Shown: one piece after another, positions 27,725-38,029 of the stretch
Numbering within the stretch: the first letter of the stretch is position 1
How the letters are laid out: the number at the start of each line of letters is the position of its first letter
Notes under the pieces: generated by a model
The model's database searches: none
Told to the model about the DNA's origin: nothing
What the model saw: the letters and a program-made list of their open reading frames with translations, nothing else
Program-made: the position numbers and the translations under genes
DNA from: Serpentinicella alkaliphila
GTDB lineage: Bacteria > Bacillota > Clostridia > Peptostreptococcales > Natronincolaceae
Assembly (NCBI RefSeq): GCF_018141405.1
Contig: NZ_CP058648.1
Location: 2,371,001-2,435,000, forward strand
DNA length: 64,000 nucleotides
Direction: 5' to 3'

Positions 27725-28942
27725 TTAAATATCTAAAGAAAACTGAATAGCTTTTCTTGTATTGATATAGTGTTCAAAAATGATGAAATTATCTATACGG
27801 AGTCTGTCTAAATGCACATATGTTATGTCGTCAAAGCAAGTTGGTAGAATTAAGGCGCCATATATTCTATTAATTTCATTATTATTATTATTATTAAGAA
27901 CAAAATAGCAATAAGCCACTTGTTTATAATCAAGCTCATTGAGATTGTTATAGTATTTTGAGTCAAAAACGTATGCAATATTATCTTTATAAAAATAATG
28001 ATCTATTTCTATCAATCGCATACCTTTATGATATTCACCAATAGCCAATTCTAATTTACTGGTAAAGCTAAATTTGCAATTATTTTTAGAAAAGAGTAAA
28101 CTATTTTCTTCTTTATTAATACCAGCGAAATTAGTTGAGAGATAATTGTTAACCATATTCTCCCATATTAGATTAAAGTAGTTAATTACAAATTTAGTTT
28201 TGTTATCCCATTTACTTAGCCATGTGAAAAAAATGATTAAACTATTTATTAAAATTCTATTTATATCTTTGAACTCAGTACTATAGCACCGTTTTAGCTT
28301 TTTAATTACTGATTTATAATCTTCAAAACTATTCTTATTATATTTATAATTTATGCTACTTTTATTATCAAAATAAAAAGGAATGATACTATATATTTTT
28401 TCTATTGCATAAGCCATGCACTCAGTCACAAACATAAACATGGCTTCTTTTTTTTCAATTATTAATGGCAAATAAATAATATTGTAGTTTGAGACAATAT
28501 GTTTTTTACTATGTATAGTTTTTTTCCATGAAACTCTACCTGAATAGTCAGTTGTGTATTGTCTGGTTTCTACATGATATAGTCCATACCTTCGGTAATA
28601 GTTCAAAATATCATAGAAAGCTTTGAGCGGGATATTATTAGTATCTGATGAATTAGTGTTATAACCTTTGAAGTTTTGATGTTGTTTAATTAATAACTTA
28701 CTTACAAGTTTTATGTCTTCTTCAACCTCTGAATATGTGGTAGTGATATTATATAATCCAAATTGAAAAAAATGTTTTGGGAAAGAGAACAATAATTCAT
28801 TATTCCTAAAAATAAAGCCAACGAACAAAGATAAGCCTTCAGGTGATATTAATTTCTCATCGGCTCTCAAATCAAATCTTTGAATAATTTCTGCATTAAC
28901 CAAAGTTCCTTCTTGTAATATATGGACTATTTTAACTTTCAT
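27725..28942 (-). CDS. LlaJI-family restriction endonuclease subunit
   Basis: 405 residues resembling the LlaJI restriction-endonuclease family (the R2 subunit), which works with a McrB-like NTPase. The C-terminal half has the PD-(D/E)XK-type features: KLELAIGEYHKG, then RLIEIDHYFYKDNIAYVFDSKYYN, where Asp in IAYVFDSKYY and the following Lys fit a D...(D/E)XK core. It overlaps the AAA+ gene by 11 nt and is last in a four-gene minus-strand operon. Expected role: cleaving unmodified DNA recognised by the complex. The family call comes from sequence pattern plus exact gene order; catalytic residues are my reading. Confidence 0.75.
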   Translation of the reverse strand: MKVKIVHILQEGTLVNAEIIQRFDLRADEKLISPEGLSLFVGFIFRNNELLFSFPKHFFQFGLYNITTTYSEVEEDIKLVSKLLIKQHQNFKGYNTNSSDTNNIPLKAFYDILNYYRRYGLYHVETRQYTTDYSGRVSWKKTIHSKKHIVSNYNIIYLPLIIEKKEAMFMFVTECMAYAIEKIYSIIPFYFDNKSSINYKYNKNSFEDYKSVIKKLKRCYSTEFKDINRILINSLIIFFTWLSKWDNKTKFVINYFNLIWENMVNNYLSTNFAGINKEENSLLFSKNNCKFSFTSKLELAIGEYHKGMRLIEIDHYFYKDNIAYVFDSKYYNNLNELDYKQVAYCYFVLNNNNNNEINRIYGALILPTCFDDITYVHLDRLRIDNFIIFEHYINTRKAIQFSLDI

Positions 28943-30452
28943 TTGAGTACACCATCAATAATTGTAAAAAGTTTTCAGAAAAAATGTTTTCATTATTTTT
29001 TAACTTCTTATAGGCTTGAGAGAAACTACGTATATCTTTCGAGATGAAATTTTTCCCAGAATCATTAATTAGATTTACATCATTCCAAATATATTGGAGT
29101 AATTTATTATATAACTGTTTATTATTATAATGATCATCATTTTCTTTAAACTTAATAAAAAATTGACCAATTTGTTTATCTTCTGGTAAAGACAGCTCCT
29201 CAACAATATATTTATTAAAAGATTGGTAAAAGTTACTCCATAGAATGTTATACTCCACACCGTTTTCAATAAGTTTAATTACAAAATCATTTAATAGTTG
29301 TCCAGTTGTATCTTTAATTGGATCTAAATCAACATATTCGAATTCGAATCTTCTCTTAAATGCGTTGTCCATAACAAAGACATTTTGGTCACTAGTATTT
29401 ACTGTACCGATTATATTTAAGTTTCTAGGTAAGTAGATGTCTTTACCTTCTGAAGGAAAAACTTCCGTCTGAATCAGATCATTTTTTATACTATATTCGC
29501 TTACTCCATCAGAATCTCTATCTAGTAGTTGAAAAATATCCCCAAAGATTGAAGCTATATTTCCTCTCGACATTTCCTCTAAAACAAGATAGACAGGTTG
29601 AGTCGGGGAACTAAAAGCAGTTTTCAAAGCCTGAGTAAAAATACCAGGTGTGAATTTATACTCAATAGTTTTATCACCATCATTATTGTGTACTCTAGGT
29701 AAAATACTTCCAACAAAATCAAAATAGCTATATTCGGAGTGGATAGTTGTTCTAAAGACAAACATATTATTTTGATTTGTGGGACTATAATCAGAATAAT
29801 CTTCTTGTATTATTTTAGTTGCTTGGAAGCTTTTACCTGTTCCTGGAGGACCAAAAAGTATTAATTGCAATCCGAAATTCTTAAAGTCCTCATGATTATT
29901 TAAGTTGATTTCATAATTTACTCTTTTTTCTTTTACATTAGCAATATCGTATTTAAATTCAATATCAATTTCAAAAGTTTTCTCAACAAGATTAACAGTG
30001 TAGTGAAGTAAATTGCCCTGTATATTATTATCATAAAGCTCTGAGAACCATTTACAACCAGGGTCATTATGTTTCTCATATTGAGATTTAAAAAGTTGGG
30101 GCTTATTATTAGTTGCGTGGTGTATTAGAAGCTTATTATTTACATTTTGATATTTTTCACCAATTAGTTTTAATATATTTTTGCCCAAGATTAATTTAAA
30201 TTCATTTACTAAAATATACTCATCTTTTGTCCTAGAACCCGAACCAACTATTTGATTGAATTTGATTACTTGTTTTTCTTTGCAAATATCAAAAAATTCT
30301 TTAGGAATATTATATGAAACTTGCGCACCAGCGTAATTATCTATTGCTTTATTATCCATCACTTCAATAATTTTATAAATATTATACTTATTTTTAGATT
30401 CTGATTTAGTTACAGTACTTTCATCCTCAATTAAATTCTCACAATAATGCAT
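28932..30452 (-). CDS. McrB-like AAA+ NTPase, LlaJI restriction subunit
   Basis: 506 residues. The N-terminal 190 residues are a variable domain likely to recognise DNA. The AAA+ module has Walker A LILFGPPGTGKSFQATKII (about 195), Walker B VYLVLEEMSRGNIASIFGDI, and the NTSD-containing sensor NIIGTVNTSDQNVFVMDNA followed by the arginine-finger FKRRFEFEYVD. These are the hallmarks of McrB-type GTPases that translocate DNA and activate the partner nuclease. ATG 30452 has GGGGGG upstream. It lies 34 bp after the second methyltransferase gene. Confidence 0.85.
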   Translation of the reverse strand: MHYCENLIEDESTVTKSESKNKYNIYKIIEVMDNKAIDNYAGAQVSYNIPKEFFDICKEKQVIKFNQIVGSGSRTKDEYILVNEFKLILGKNILKLIGEKYQNVNNKLLIHHATNNKPQLFKSQYEKHNDPGCKWFSELYDNNIQGNLLHYTVNLVEKTFEIDIEFKYDIANVKEKRVNYEINLNNHEDFKNFGLQLILFGPPGTGKSFQATKIIQEDYSDYSPTNQNNMFVFRTTIHSEYSYFDFVGSILPRVHNNDGDKTIEYKFTPGIFTQALKTAFSSPTQPVYLVLEEMSRGNIASIFGDIFQLLDRDSDGVSEYSIKNDLIQTEVFPSEGKDIYLPRNLNIIGTVNTSDQNVFVMDNAFKRRFEFEYVDLDPIKDTTGQLLNDFVIKLIENGVEYNILWSNFYQSFNKYIVEELSLPEDKQIGQFFIKFKENDDHYNNKQLYNKLLQYIWNDVNLINDSGKNFISKDIRSFSQAYKKLKNNENIFSENFLQLLMVYSNES

Positions 30453-30486
30453 ATATGTATACCCCCCATCAATAAATTCTTTTTAG

Positions 30487-31545
30487 TTACTTATTTTTCA
30501 TATTGATTAATTCTTCCTTTATTACTTTCGCCACCGCATATGCGAGTAAAGGAGGGACAGCATTTCCTATTTGTGTATATTGACTAGTTTTACTACCATT
30601 AAAATAATAATTATCAGGAAAGCTCTGAATTCGAGCTGATTCTCTTGCAGTAGGTATTCGATTTTCTTCGTAATGGAAATAGTTTCTATGACCACAATCT
30701 ATAGTATTACTTGGTAAGGTACTATCCATTCTTCTAAAAGCATTATTATAGTTTCTAACTTTATAGTATTCTGGTGGAAGGTCTCTAATGCTTCCACCAT
30801 CAGGAACTAAACTAATAATGCTAATTGTTTTCTCTGTATGTAATGTTTTTACGTGGTTTGTGACCTTATTGGAATTTTGTCTTACCCAATATTGAAATTT
30901 GTTTTTAGGCATACTTTGGTATTTTTCACTTTCTGTCTCTTCACGAAGAGTAGGTAAGTCGCTCAAAGCGTCTTTTGTTGTTACAAGCTCGCTTTTTTCA
31001 ATTCTGTCAAAATCAAAAAAAGTTTCATTAAAAATGTCATTTTTTAATCCTACGAAAAAAACTCTTTCTCTTGCTTGAGGGACTCCATAGTCAGATGCTT
31101 TAAGTAATTTATAGTTAACATTATAGCCTAAATTACCAAATCTATTGATTATATCATCTCTATATATTCCTTTTCCTAAACTCAATAAACCTTTGACATT
31201 TTCTAACACAAAGAAACTTGGCTTAACTATATCGACAAATCTAACATATTCTAGATATAAGTTGTTTCTAAAATCATTCGTATCTCTAGTACCGACAAGA
31301 CTAAAACCTTGACAAGGTGGTCCACCTATAATGCCTTCTACAGTGTTACTATTCAACAAGTGTAGAAGCTTTTCATTTGTATAGTCATGAATATCCATAC
31401 TTATACCAACTTTGTTTTCTCTATTATAATTATATGTAGCTATGGCATCAGGCCACTTATCCAATGCTAGTATTGATTCAAATCCTACTAGTTCGAATCC
31501 CTTACTTAGACCTCCAGCTCCACAAAATAAATCAATTATCTTCAT
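30487..31545 (-). CDS. DNA (cytosine-5) methyltransferase 2 of the operon
   Basis: 352 residues with the C5-methyltransferase motifs in order: I (IIDLFCGAGGLSKGFE), IV (GGPPCQGFS, catalytic Cys78), VI (FFVLENVKGLL), VIII (SDYGVPQARERVFFVG) and X near the C-terminus (QIGNAVPPLLAYAVAK). The target-recognition region lies between VIII and X. RBS GGAGG, ATG 31545. It is 4 bp after the other methyltransferase. Two methyltransferases are the rule for LlaJI-type systems, whose site is asymmetric so each strand needs its own enzyme. Confidence 0.95.
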   Translation of the reverse strand: MKIIDLFCGAGGLSKGFELVGFESILALDKWPDAIATYNYNRENKVGISMDIHDYTNEKLLHLLNSNTVEGIIGGPPCQGFSLVGTRDTNDFRNNLYLEYVRFVDIVKPSFFVLENVKGLLSLGKGIYRDDIINRFGNLGYNVNYKLLKASDYGVPQARERVFFVGLKNDIFNETFFDFDRIEKSELVTTKDALSDLPTLREETESEKYQSMPKNKFQYWVRQNSNKVTNHVKTLHTEKTISIISLVPDGGSIRDLPPEYYKVRNYNNAFRRMDSTLPSNTIDCGHRNYFHYEENRIPTARESARIQSFPDNYYFNGSKTSQYTQIGNAVPPLLAYAVAKVIKEELINMKNK

Positions 31546-31549
31546 AACT

Positions 31550-32614
31550 TTATCCTCCTAAAATGCTACTTAATATGGCACTAGCAATACATTCTGACAA
31601 AATAGCAGGAACTGCATTACCAACTTGTCTAAATTGATCTGTTTTACTTCCCAAAAAAACAAATGAATCAGTAAAGGTTTGTATTCTTGCAGACTCTCTT
31701 ACTGTAGGGACTCTATGAAATATTGGATGGAAGTAATTCATATGACCTGTATCAATTGTAATTGATGGCTTATTATAACTTAATCGTCTATACGCAGAAG
31801 AATGTCTATTATTCCTTTGTGTATCCCACATACTATCTGGAATATCTCTCCAATTCCCACCTTGCGGTACAAATTTCATTCTTTCAACAACTTGTTTACT
31901 ATGAGTGCTAATATCATGATTCGCAATTTGATCCATTTTTTCAGCATAATAATAGTTTTGAATTGGAGATCGCAAAATTTCCTTAAGTGTATTAAAATTA
32001 GCCTTGTTCTCTAACTGTTCCAAATCACCGATAGCGTCAAATACAGTTGTATCTGTAAATTTAGGTTGGATAGAATCAAAATTAAAAGCTTTATTCAAGT
32101 CATTTCTTATGCCAACAAAAAAAGCCCTCTTTCTTGTTTGTGGTACACCATAGTCATATGCATTCAAAACGCTTACGCTTACGTTGTATCCTAATTCGGT
32201 AGTTATCTCTAATATTTTGTTTTTTGCGTACCCATTATCTCTTGTTAAAATTCCTTGTACATTTTCTATTACAAATACGCTTGGTTTTATTAATCTCACA
32301 AATCTCATGTATTCTAAGAATAGTTTATTTCTAGGGTCATCTTCTATAGGCGTGTATCTATTAGCCGAACTAAATCCTTGACATGGTGGCCCACCAATAA
32401 TAACATCAATATCATTCAACTCATTTACGACAGTAATATCGCTTATTTCTTGTATATCACCACAATAATGGAATTTAGTATTAAAGTTGGCATTGTGCGT
32501 ATCCATAGCAGCCTTATTAAAGTCTACACCACCAGCTATAATAAAACCTGCATTTTTGAAGCCTAAGCTTAGGCCCCCAGCCCCACAAAATAAATCTAAA
32601 ACTTTATAACTCAA
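31550..32614 (-). CDS. DNA (cytosine-5) methyltransferase 1 of the operon
   Basis: 354 residues. Motifs: I (VLDLFCGAGGLSLGFK), IV (IIGGPPCQGFSS, Cys78), VI (VFVIENVQGIL), VIII (YDYGVPQTRKRAFFVGI), X (FRQVGNAVPAILSECIA). I chose TTG 32614 because AGGGGTGG lies 5 nt before it; a GTG three codons earlier overlaps that site. It is the first gene of the operon, transcribed leftward from the divergent region 32615-33038. The target-recognition region differs from its neighbour, so the two probably methylate different strands. Confidence 0.95.
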   Translation of the reverse strand: MSYKVLDLFCGAGGLSLGFKNAGFIIAGGVDFNKAAMDTHNANFNTKFHYCGDIQEISDITVVNELNDIDVIIGGPPCQGFSSANRYTPIEDDPRNKLFLEYMRFVRLIKPSVFVIENVQGILTRDNGYAKNKILEITTELGYNVSVSVLNAYDYGVPQTRKRAFFVGIRNDLNKAFNFDSIQPKFTDTTVFDAIGDLEQLENKANFNTLKEILRSPIQNYYYAEKMDQIANHDISTHSKQVVERMKFVPQGGNWRDIPDSMWDTQRNNRHSSAYRRLSYNKPSITIDTGHMNYFHPIFHRVPTVRESARIQTFTDSFVFLGSKTDQFRQVGNAVPAILSECIASAILSSILGG

Positions 32615-33038
32615 AGTCTCCACCCCTAAACGTGTAATTTCAATAAAAGTTAAAATGATTAAAATAGGTCAAAAGTAACGAGTATACATTTTTTCGTATA
32701 GAAAGTATGTATTCATGTTCATAATATTAAGTTTATAACTTTTGCAAATTATATTATAACCTTAAATGATAATTAATTCAATTATGCAATAGTGTCTAGT
32801 ATGTAATCATTTGACAAACATGAACCGTAATAAATGTTGAGTGGAGATTGATTTATATGAATACCCCTTTAATAATAGTGTCAAGAAATGTCGAAAGAAA
32901 CCAGGAGGTGTATAATTGATTATGTCGAATATTATTAAAGTTAAAATATATTAGAAGCTTTGTTACTGTAATGTTAATACTTTAAAAAATTTAGATTACT
33001 TCTAAATATAAATAAAAAATAAGAGAGGATATATATAT
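32615..33038. promoter_or_regulatory. Divergent control region of the two restriction operons
   Basis: 424 bp between the leftward methyltransferase/LlaJI operon and the rightward GHKL-Z1 operon. It is very AT-rich and has no ORF worth reporting. Promoters for both operons must lie here, but I could not fix -35/-10 pairs with confidence. A shared control region would couple methylation to both restriction modules. GAGAGGA before 33039 is the ribosome binding site of the GHKL gene. Confidence 0.5.
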
Positions 33039-34457
33039 ATGGAAGTTGTAAAACCCAATTTAAAAAACTTTGTTAAATCTCTAAGAGATATTGGATATAC
33101 GTTTGAAATTGCAATTGCAGACATACTAGATAATAGTATTAGTGCTAATGCTTCAAAGATAAAAATTTTTACAGTAGCAGAACCTGAACTAGTTTTTGCA
33201 ATTTTAGATGATGGTATAGGTATGTCTACAGAAGAATTAGTGAATGCAATGAGACTAGCAACTAAAAACCCAGAGAATGAAAGGGCAAAGGATGATTTAG
33301 GAAGGTTTGGGCTAGGTCTAAAAACTGCGTCATTCTCTCAATGTAAGAAGCTTACTGTTATATCAAAGAAAAACAATAAACTTTCTGCAAGACAATGGGA
33401 TCTTGATTTTATTGCAGAAACAGATGAGTGGTATTTACTTAAACCTGAAAATGAATGTTTAAAATCTTTGCCATTATTTGATGAACTTTGTGATCAGGAA
33501 CATGGGACACTTGTAATATGGCAATACATAGATGGATTAAAAAATAATAATTTTTCAGATAAAATTACTAAGCTAAGACAACATCTTTCATTAGTGTTTC
33601 ATAGATTTATCGAAGGAACAGATATGTTTAGGTCAGTATCTATAGAAGTTAACAATAACCCGATTAAAGCATTTAACCCATTTAACTCAAATCATCCAGC
33701 TACACAACAACTAGCGGTCGAAAAAATAAAACTCCATGATTCTACGATTAATATTCAACCTTATATCTTACCACATCATTCTAAGTTATCTCAACAGGAA
33801 TATGAAAGATATGCAACAGAGGACGGTTATACAAGATCACAAGGGTTCTATTTATATCGAGCTAATAGGCTCTTAATTTACGGTACTTGGTGGGGATTAC
33901 ATAAAGCAATTGATGCACATAAATTAGTCAGAATTAAAATAGATATACCGAATGAGCAGGATTCTTTATGGGGAATAGATTTAAAGAAATCAACAGCAAA
34001 TCCTTCTATGGAAATAAAGAATGATTTAAAGAGAATTATAAATCGTATTACTGAGAAAGGATCCAGACCATATACTGGTAGAGGAAGAAAAATTGATGAT
34101 AAGTCTACTACAATGTTTTGGAAGCTAGTTCCTATAAATGATGAGTTTAGATTCGAGATTAATGAGGAACACCCTCTTTTCAAAAAGTTGCTATTTGAAT
34201 TACCTAATGAAACAAGAGAATTATTTAATGTGTATTTAAAAGGTATACAAGCATACCTTCCTTTAGATTCAATACAAGCTCATTTACAACAGAACCCTCA
34301 TAAAGTTGTTCAAGAGACCGTTTTATCTAGGGAGGAGATAGATAAAATTGTAGAGCAGTTAAAGTTATCTGGATTAGACAGAAACTCAATTGATGAGCTA
34401 CTTAAAACGGAGATATTCAAGAATTATAGGGAGGCATTTGTTAATGATGCAAAGTAA
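33039..34457 (+). CDS. GHKL ATPase, MutL/MORC-like
   Basis: 472 residues. The Bergerat-fold ATPase motifs are clear: N box EIAIADILDNS (Glu23, Asp28, Asn32), G1 LDDGIGM (about 57-63), G2 GRFGLGLKTASFSQC (about 88-102). The middle region contains the second GHKL-side domain with KSTANPSMEI. Prokaryotic MutL/MORC-like ATPases in restriction operons with Z1 proteins were described by Iyer, Abhiman and Aravind (2008); eukaryotic MORC proteins are related. It likely clamps on DNA in response to ATP. It starts the plus-strand operon and overlaps the Z1 gene by 14 nt. Confidence 0.88.
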   Translation: MEVVKPNLKNFVKSLRDIGYTFEIAIADILDNSISANASKIKIFTVAEPELVFAILDDGIGMSTEELVNAMRLATKNPENERAKDDLGRFGLGLKTASFSQCKKLTVISKKNNKLSARQWDLDFIAETDEWYLLKPENECLKSLPLFDELCDQEHGTLVIWQYIDGLKNNNFSDKITKLRQHLSLVFHRFIEGTDMFRSVSIEVNNNPIKAFNPFNSNHPATQQLAVEKIKLHDSTINIQPYILPHHSKLSQQEYERYATEDGYTRSQGFYLYRANRLLIYGTWWGLHKAIDAHKLVRIKIDIPNEQDSLWGIDLKKSTANPSMEIKNDLKRIINRITEKGSRPYTGRGRKIDDKSTTMFWKLVPINDEFRFEINEEHPLFKKLLFELPNETRELFNVYLKGIQAYLPLDSIQAHLQQNPHKVVQETVLSREEIDKIVEQLKLSGLDRNSIDELLKTEIFKNYREAFVNDAK

Positions 34458-37068
34458 TAGTTATGAAAAAATCAAAGATTTTATTTACAAAAAACTTCAA
34501 GATGTAGATGGAGTATTACCTAGAGAGAAAATTGATTTTGAAATTGACAATACAAAAGCACTAATTTCGACTATTGGTTTAAAAAGTTTTGCACTGGTAC
34601 TTTCTATTGAAAATATTGAGCCATTAAACTCAGAAGATTGGAGTCAGATGAAGAGGGAATTAGAAACACATTTCAATGTTGAGATGGATAATGGTATAAT
34701 TATCCAAGGGGTGGAACAACAATCAAGAGATACAACTTGGCGGTCCGGTAAAGAGAAACAGAAAAATAAGTTGTATTATTGGAGTAGATATAGGGAATAT
34801 ATGAAAAAATCTTTACCACCAGAAGTAGTAAAAACAATTGACACTGATACAGATATAGTAATGGATAATATAGAAGATCCCTCATTTATCGAATTTTCTA
34901 GATATGGTATGGTTGTAGGTCATGTTCAGTCAGGAAAGACTGCTAATTATTCTGGTTTGGTATGTAAAGAAGCAGATGCGGGATATAAATTTATAGTGAT
35001 AATAGCTGGTGGGATGAATAATCTAAGAAATCAAACTCAAGTTAGGCTTAACGAAGCATTTGTAGGGCTAGATAAAGGGTTACCAGTTGGTGTAGGAAAG
35101 TTAGGGAATATCAAAGATATGCCTGTAAGTTTAACTACTACTGAACAGGATTTTAATAAACAGGATGCAAACAAGAATGCTCAAGCTTTAAATTTTGATA
35201 ATATTAGTAGTCCTGTTTTACTTGTAATTAAGAAGAATGCTAGCACATTATCAAATGTTATTAAATGGTTAGAAGCTCAATATAAAAATCAGATTTCAAA
35301 TCATGCAATGCTACTAATAGATGATGAATCTGATTACGCATCAATAAATACTAAAGAAGAAGATGATCCTACAATAATTAATAAAAGGTTGCGTAAGTTA
35401 TTAAGTCTGTTTAAAAAAAGTGTATATGTAGCTTATACCGCAACACCATATGCAAATATTTTTATTGATCATAGGACTGATACCGATGATTTAGGTAGAG
35501 ATTTATTCCCTAGAGATTTTATATACGCTTTAGATGCTCCTAGCAATTATTTTGGAGCTAGGAAGATATTTCTTGATACAGATAATAAACATATTGTTGA
35601 GATTGACGATTATAACGATATAATCCCTTTAGGTCATAAAAAAGAATCCGATCTCCCTACTCTGCCAGAAAGTCTATATGAGGCAATGCGTGTATTTATT
35701 ATAAATGTAGCTATTCGGAATTTACGTAAACAAGTAAATAAGCATAATAGCATGCTTGTTCATGCTACTAGATTTACAATGATGCATAAAAAAATAAGTA
35801 TACATATAGACACATATATAACTGAGATGAAGAAGGAGATTAATACATTTGGACGACTTAAAGATGCTATAGTATATAGCAGATTAATTATGAGTATAAA
35901 AGAAACCTATGAATTATGTTTTCAAGAGCTCAGTTATGAGTGGGAAACTGTATTAGAGGCAGTTTGCAACGTAATTGATAGTATTATTATAAGAGAAGTG
36001 CATCAGAGTACAAGTATTCCTCTGGAGTACAGAAAGGACATTCCGACCAATGCAATAGTTATCGGAGGTACAAGTCTATCACGAGGATATACTTTAGAAG
36101 GCTTAAGTGTCAGTTATTTTTTAAGAAATACTGTGTTTTATGACACGTTAATGCAGATGGCTAGGTGGTTTGGTTATCGGGAAGGTTATGAAGATTTATG
36201 TAGGATATATATGACTAAGTCAATGAGCGATGACTTTGCTCGTATAATTGAAGCTACAGAAGATTTAATTGATAACTTAAAAAGAATGTCTGAAAACAAA
36301 ATGACCCCTAACGACTTCGGATTGGCAGTACAGTATCATCCTGATAGCGCATTACAAGTAACTGCTAGAAACAAACAAAAGAATAGCAAAGATATATATA
36401 TTGAAATGAAGTTAGATGGACATATAAAAGAAACAGGTTGGCTACATAGTGATGAAGAAGTAAGAGCAAAAAATTTAGAAGTATTATTGAATACCGTTAA
36501 GGAGTTAACTAAGAGTAATAAGCATAAAACCGTCGGTAATGCACATTTATGGGAAGATGTATGTAGTGATTTTATAATAAAATTTTTAAATGGGTTTACA
36601 GTCTACTCATCGGACCCATTTGGTATTAATTCTCGAATGCCAATCGATTTTGTTAAGAAGTATGTTGAAGAGATAGATACTAAATGGGATGTTGCTTTAT
36701 ATAGTGGAAATGGTAAAAAACATCCTGTGACTGAATATATATATATATATAAAGAAGAAAGAATAATATCAAATGGTAACAAAGAAAAATATTTTGAGCT
36801 TCAAAAGAGACAAGTTTCATCAGGAAATGCTGAGGCCATAGTTCTTAAAGATAGAAAAAATATCAATAGTAATCGAAAGAGTATAAGAGAGCAGATGATA
36901 AAACCCTTATTAATGCTTCATATTTTGGAAACTATACCAGATGAGAAATTAGCTGCCTTTGGTGTAAGTTTTCCAGGGGGGATTAAAAGCAAGGGTCAGA
37001 CGGTTAAAATGAAAATTAACTCAGTATATATAGAGAAATTATTAACTGAGGAGGAGTCAGATGATTAA
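34444..37068 (+). CDS. Z1-domain ATPase/helicase-like protein
   Basis: 874 residues. Helicase-like motifs: Walker A GHVQSGKTANYSGLV (near 158), Walker B LLIDDESDYASIN (near 292), YTATPYANIFID, and the Z1 signature GGTSLSRGYTLEGLSVSYF followed by QMARWFGYREGYEDL. Z1 proteins are superfamily-2-like ATPases that occur with GHKL ATPases and nucleases in restriction-type operons. I chose ATG 34444 because GGGAGG lies 9 nt before it; the frame is open further upstream inside the GHKL gene. It overlaps the next gene by 8 nt. Confidence 0.9.
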   Translation: MMQSNSYEKIKDFIYKKLQDVDGVLPREKIDFEIDNTKALISTIGLKSFALVLSIENIEPLNSEDWSQMKRELETHFNVEMDNGIIIQGVEQQSRDTTWRSGKEKQKNKLYYWSRYREYMKKSLPPEVVKTIDTDTDIVMDNIEDPSFIEFSRYGMVVGHVQSGKTANYSGLVCKEADAGYKFIVIIAGGMNNLRNQTQVRLNEAFVGLDKGLPVGVGKLGNIKDMPVSLTTTEQDFNKQDANKNAQALNFDNISSPVLLVIKKNASTLSNVIKWLEAQYKNQISNHAMLLIDDESDYASINTKEEDDPTIINKRLRKLLSLFKKSVYVAYTATPYANIFIDHRTDTDDLGRDLFPRDFIYALDAPSNYFGARKIFLDTDNKHIVEIDDYNDIIPLGHKKESDLPTLPESLYEAMRVFIINVAIRNLRKQVNKHNSMLVHATRFTMMHKKISIHIDTYITEMKKEINTFGRLKDAIVYSRLIMSIKETYELCFQELSYEWETVLEAVCNVIDSIIIREVHQSTSIPLEYRKDIPTNAIVIGGTSLSRGYTLEGLSVSYFLRNTVFYDTLMQMARWFGYREGYEDLCRIYMTKSMSDDFARIIEATEDLIDNLKRMSENKMTPNDFGLAVQYHPDSALQVTARNKQKNSKDIYIEMKLDGHIKETGWLHSDEEVRAKNLEVLLNTVKELTKSNKHKTVGNAHLWEDVCSDFIIKFLNGFTVYSSDPFGINSRMPIDFVKKYVEEIDTKWDVALYSGNGKKHPVTEYIYIYKEERIISNGNKEKYFELQKRQVSSGNAEAIVLKDRKNINSNRKSIREQMIKPLLMLHILETIPDEKLAAFGVSFPGGIKSKGQTVKMKINSVYIEKLLTEEESDD

Positions 37069-38011
37069 TAATACTAATCCTTGGATTAAAATGTCTGTAT
37101 CTTCTCTAAGACGTATAGATGCTAAGGTAAATCACAATATTTTTTGGATTAAAGACTTTTATGGTAATTACGGTTTTTGTATTCATTCGAAAATTGGATT
37201 TAATATTGATGAAAATACAATTAAACTAAGAGGAATTTCCATATCAAAAAGAAACTCTAATTCCAATAATGGGATTGTAGAATTATATTTAATACTTAAT
37301 AATTACGAAGAATGGGAAATTTTTCTGACATTATGTGAAGATTTAGTTGCAGTTACAAAGAAATATATTTCTGATGAGTTAATGATTCATGCAGTTGAAA
37401 ATAGATTAAGACGTTGGCAGCAACTATTGAAAATGCAGATAAATAGAAGCTTAACCTTAGAAAAACAAATGGGTTTATTTTCAGAATTGCTATGTTTAAG
37501 AGATTTTGTATGTAAAAAAGTTGGAATTAAACAGGCTATTACCTCATGGGTTGGTCCTGAGTATGACAAGCAAGATTTTTTACTAGATGATATGGTAATA
37601 GAAGTTAAATCATACCGCTCCTCAAAAGGAGAATTTGCACATATATCTTCATTACATCAATTGAATAGTGAAAAGGAGCCGTTGTATTTATTTACATATT
37701 CGTTAACAACATCAGAAAATGGGTTAACTGTTGAAAATGTAATAGAAAGTATTAGATTAGTTTTAAAAAATGAGTCAAATGAAACAATAAATATGTTTGA
37801 AGATAGATTAATCGAATATGGTTATGTACCAGAATTAAATAATGAACCACTTAAGAAATTTATTTTAGATAAATTAAAGGTTTTTTGTGTAATGCCTTGT
37901 TTTCCTAAAATATCTTCAAATGTCGTAAGCTCACATATTGTATCAGTTAAATACACTATAGATTTAACCAAATGTAACGAATTTGAAATTAATATAGGGT
38001 CTTTGTTGTAA
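37061..38011 (+). CDS. PD-(D/E)XK motif protein (DUF4420-like)
   Basis: 316 residues. The nuclease core is GLFSELLCLRDF (conserved Glu), then WVGPEYDKQDFLLDDMVIEVKSY with Asp and the E-V-K triad (near 178), followed by ISSLHQL. This is the DUF4420 family of putative PD-(D/E)XK nucleases, found with Z1 and AIPR genes. It is the likely DNA-cleaving subunit of this module. RBS GAGGAGG; the ATG overlaps the Z1 stop. Confidence 0.85.
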   Translation: MINNTNPWIKMSVSSLRRIDAKVNHNIFWIKDFYGNYGFCIHSKIGFNIDENTIKLRGISISKRNSNSNNGIVELYLILNNYEEWEIFLTLCEDLVAVTKKYISDELMIHAVENRLRRWQQLLKMQINRSLTLEKQMGLFSELLCLRDFVCKKVGIKQAITSWVGPEYDKQDFLLDDMVIEVKSYRSSKGEFAHISSLHQLNSEKEPLYLFTYSLTTSENGLTVENVIESIRLVLKNESNETINMFEDRLIEYGYVPELNNEPLKKFILDKLKVFCVMPCFPKISSNVVSSHIVSVKYTIDLTKCNEFEINIGSLL

Positions 38012-38029
38012 GAAAGGGGGAAAATCGTA

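Noticed and set aside
28932-30452. Classical McrBC type IV system
   Set aside because: The AAA+ subunit is McrB-like, but the partner resembles LlaJI R2 and two C5 methyltransferases are in the same operon, which fits LlaJI and not a methylation-dependent system.
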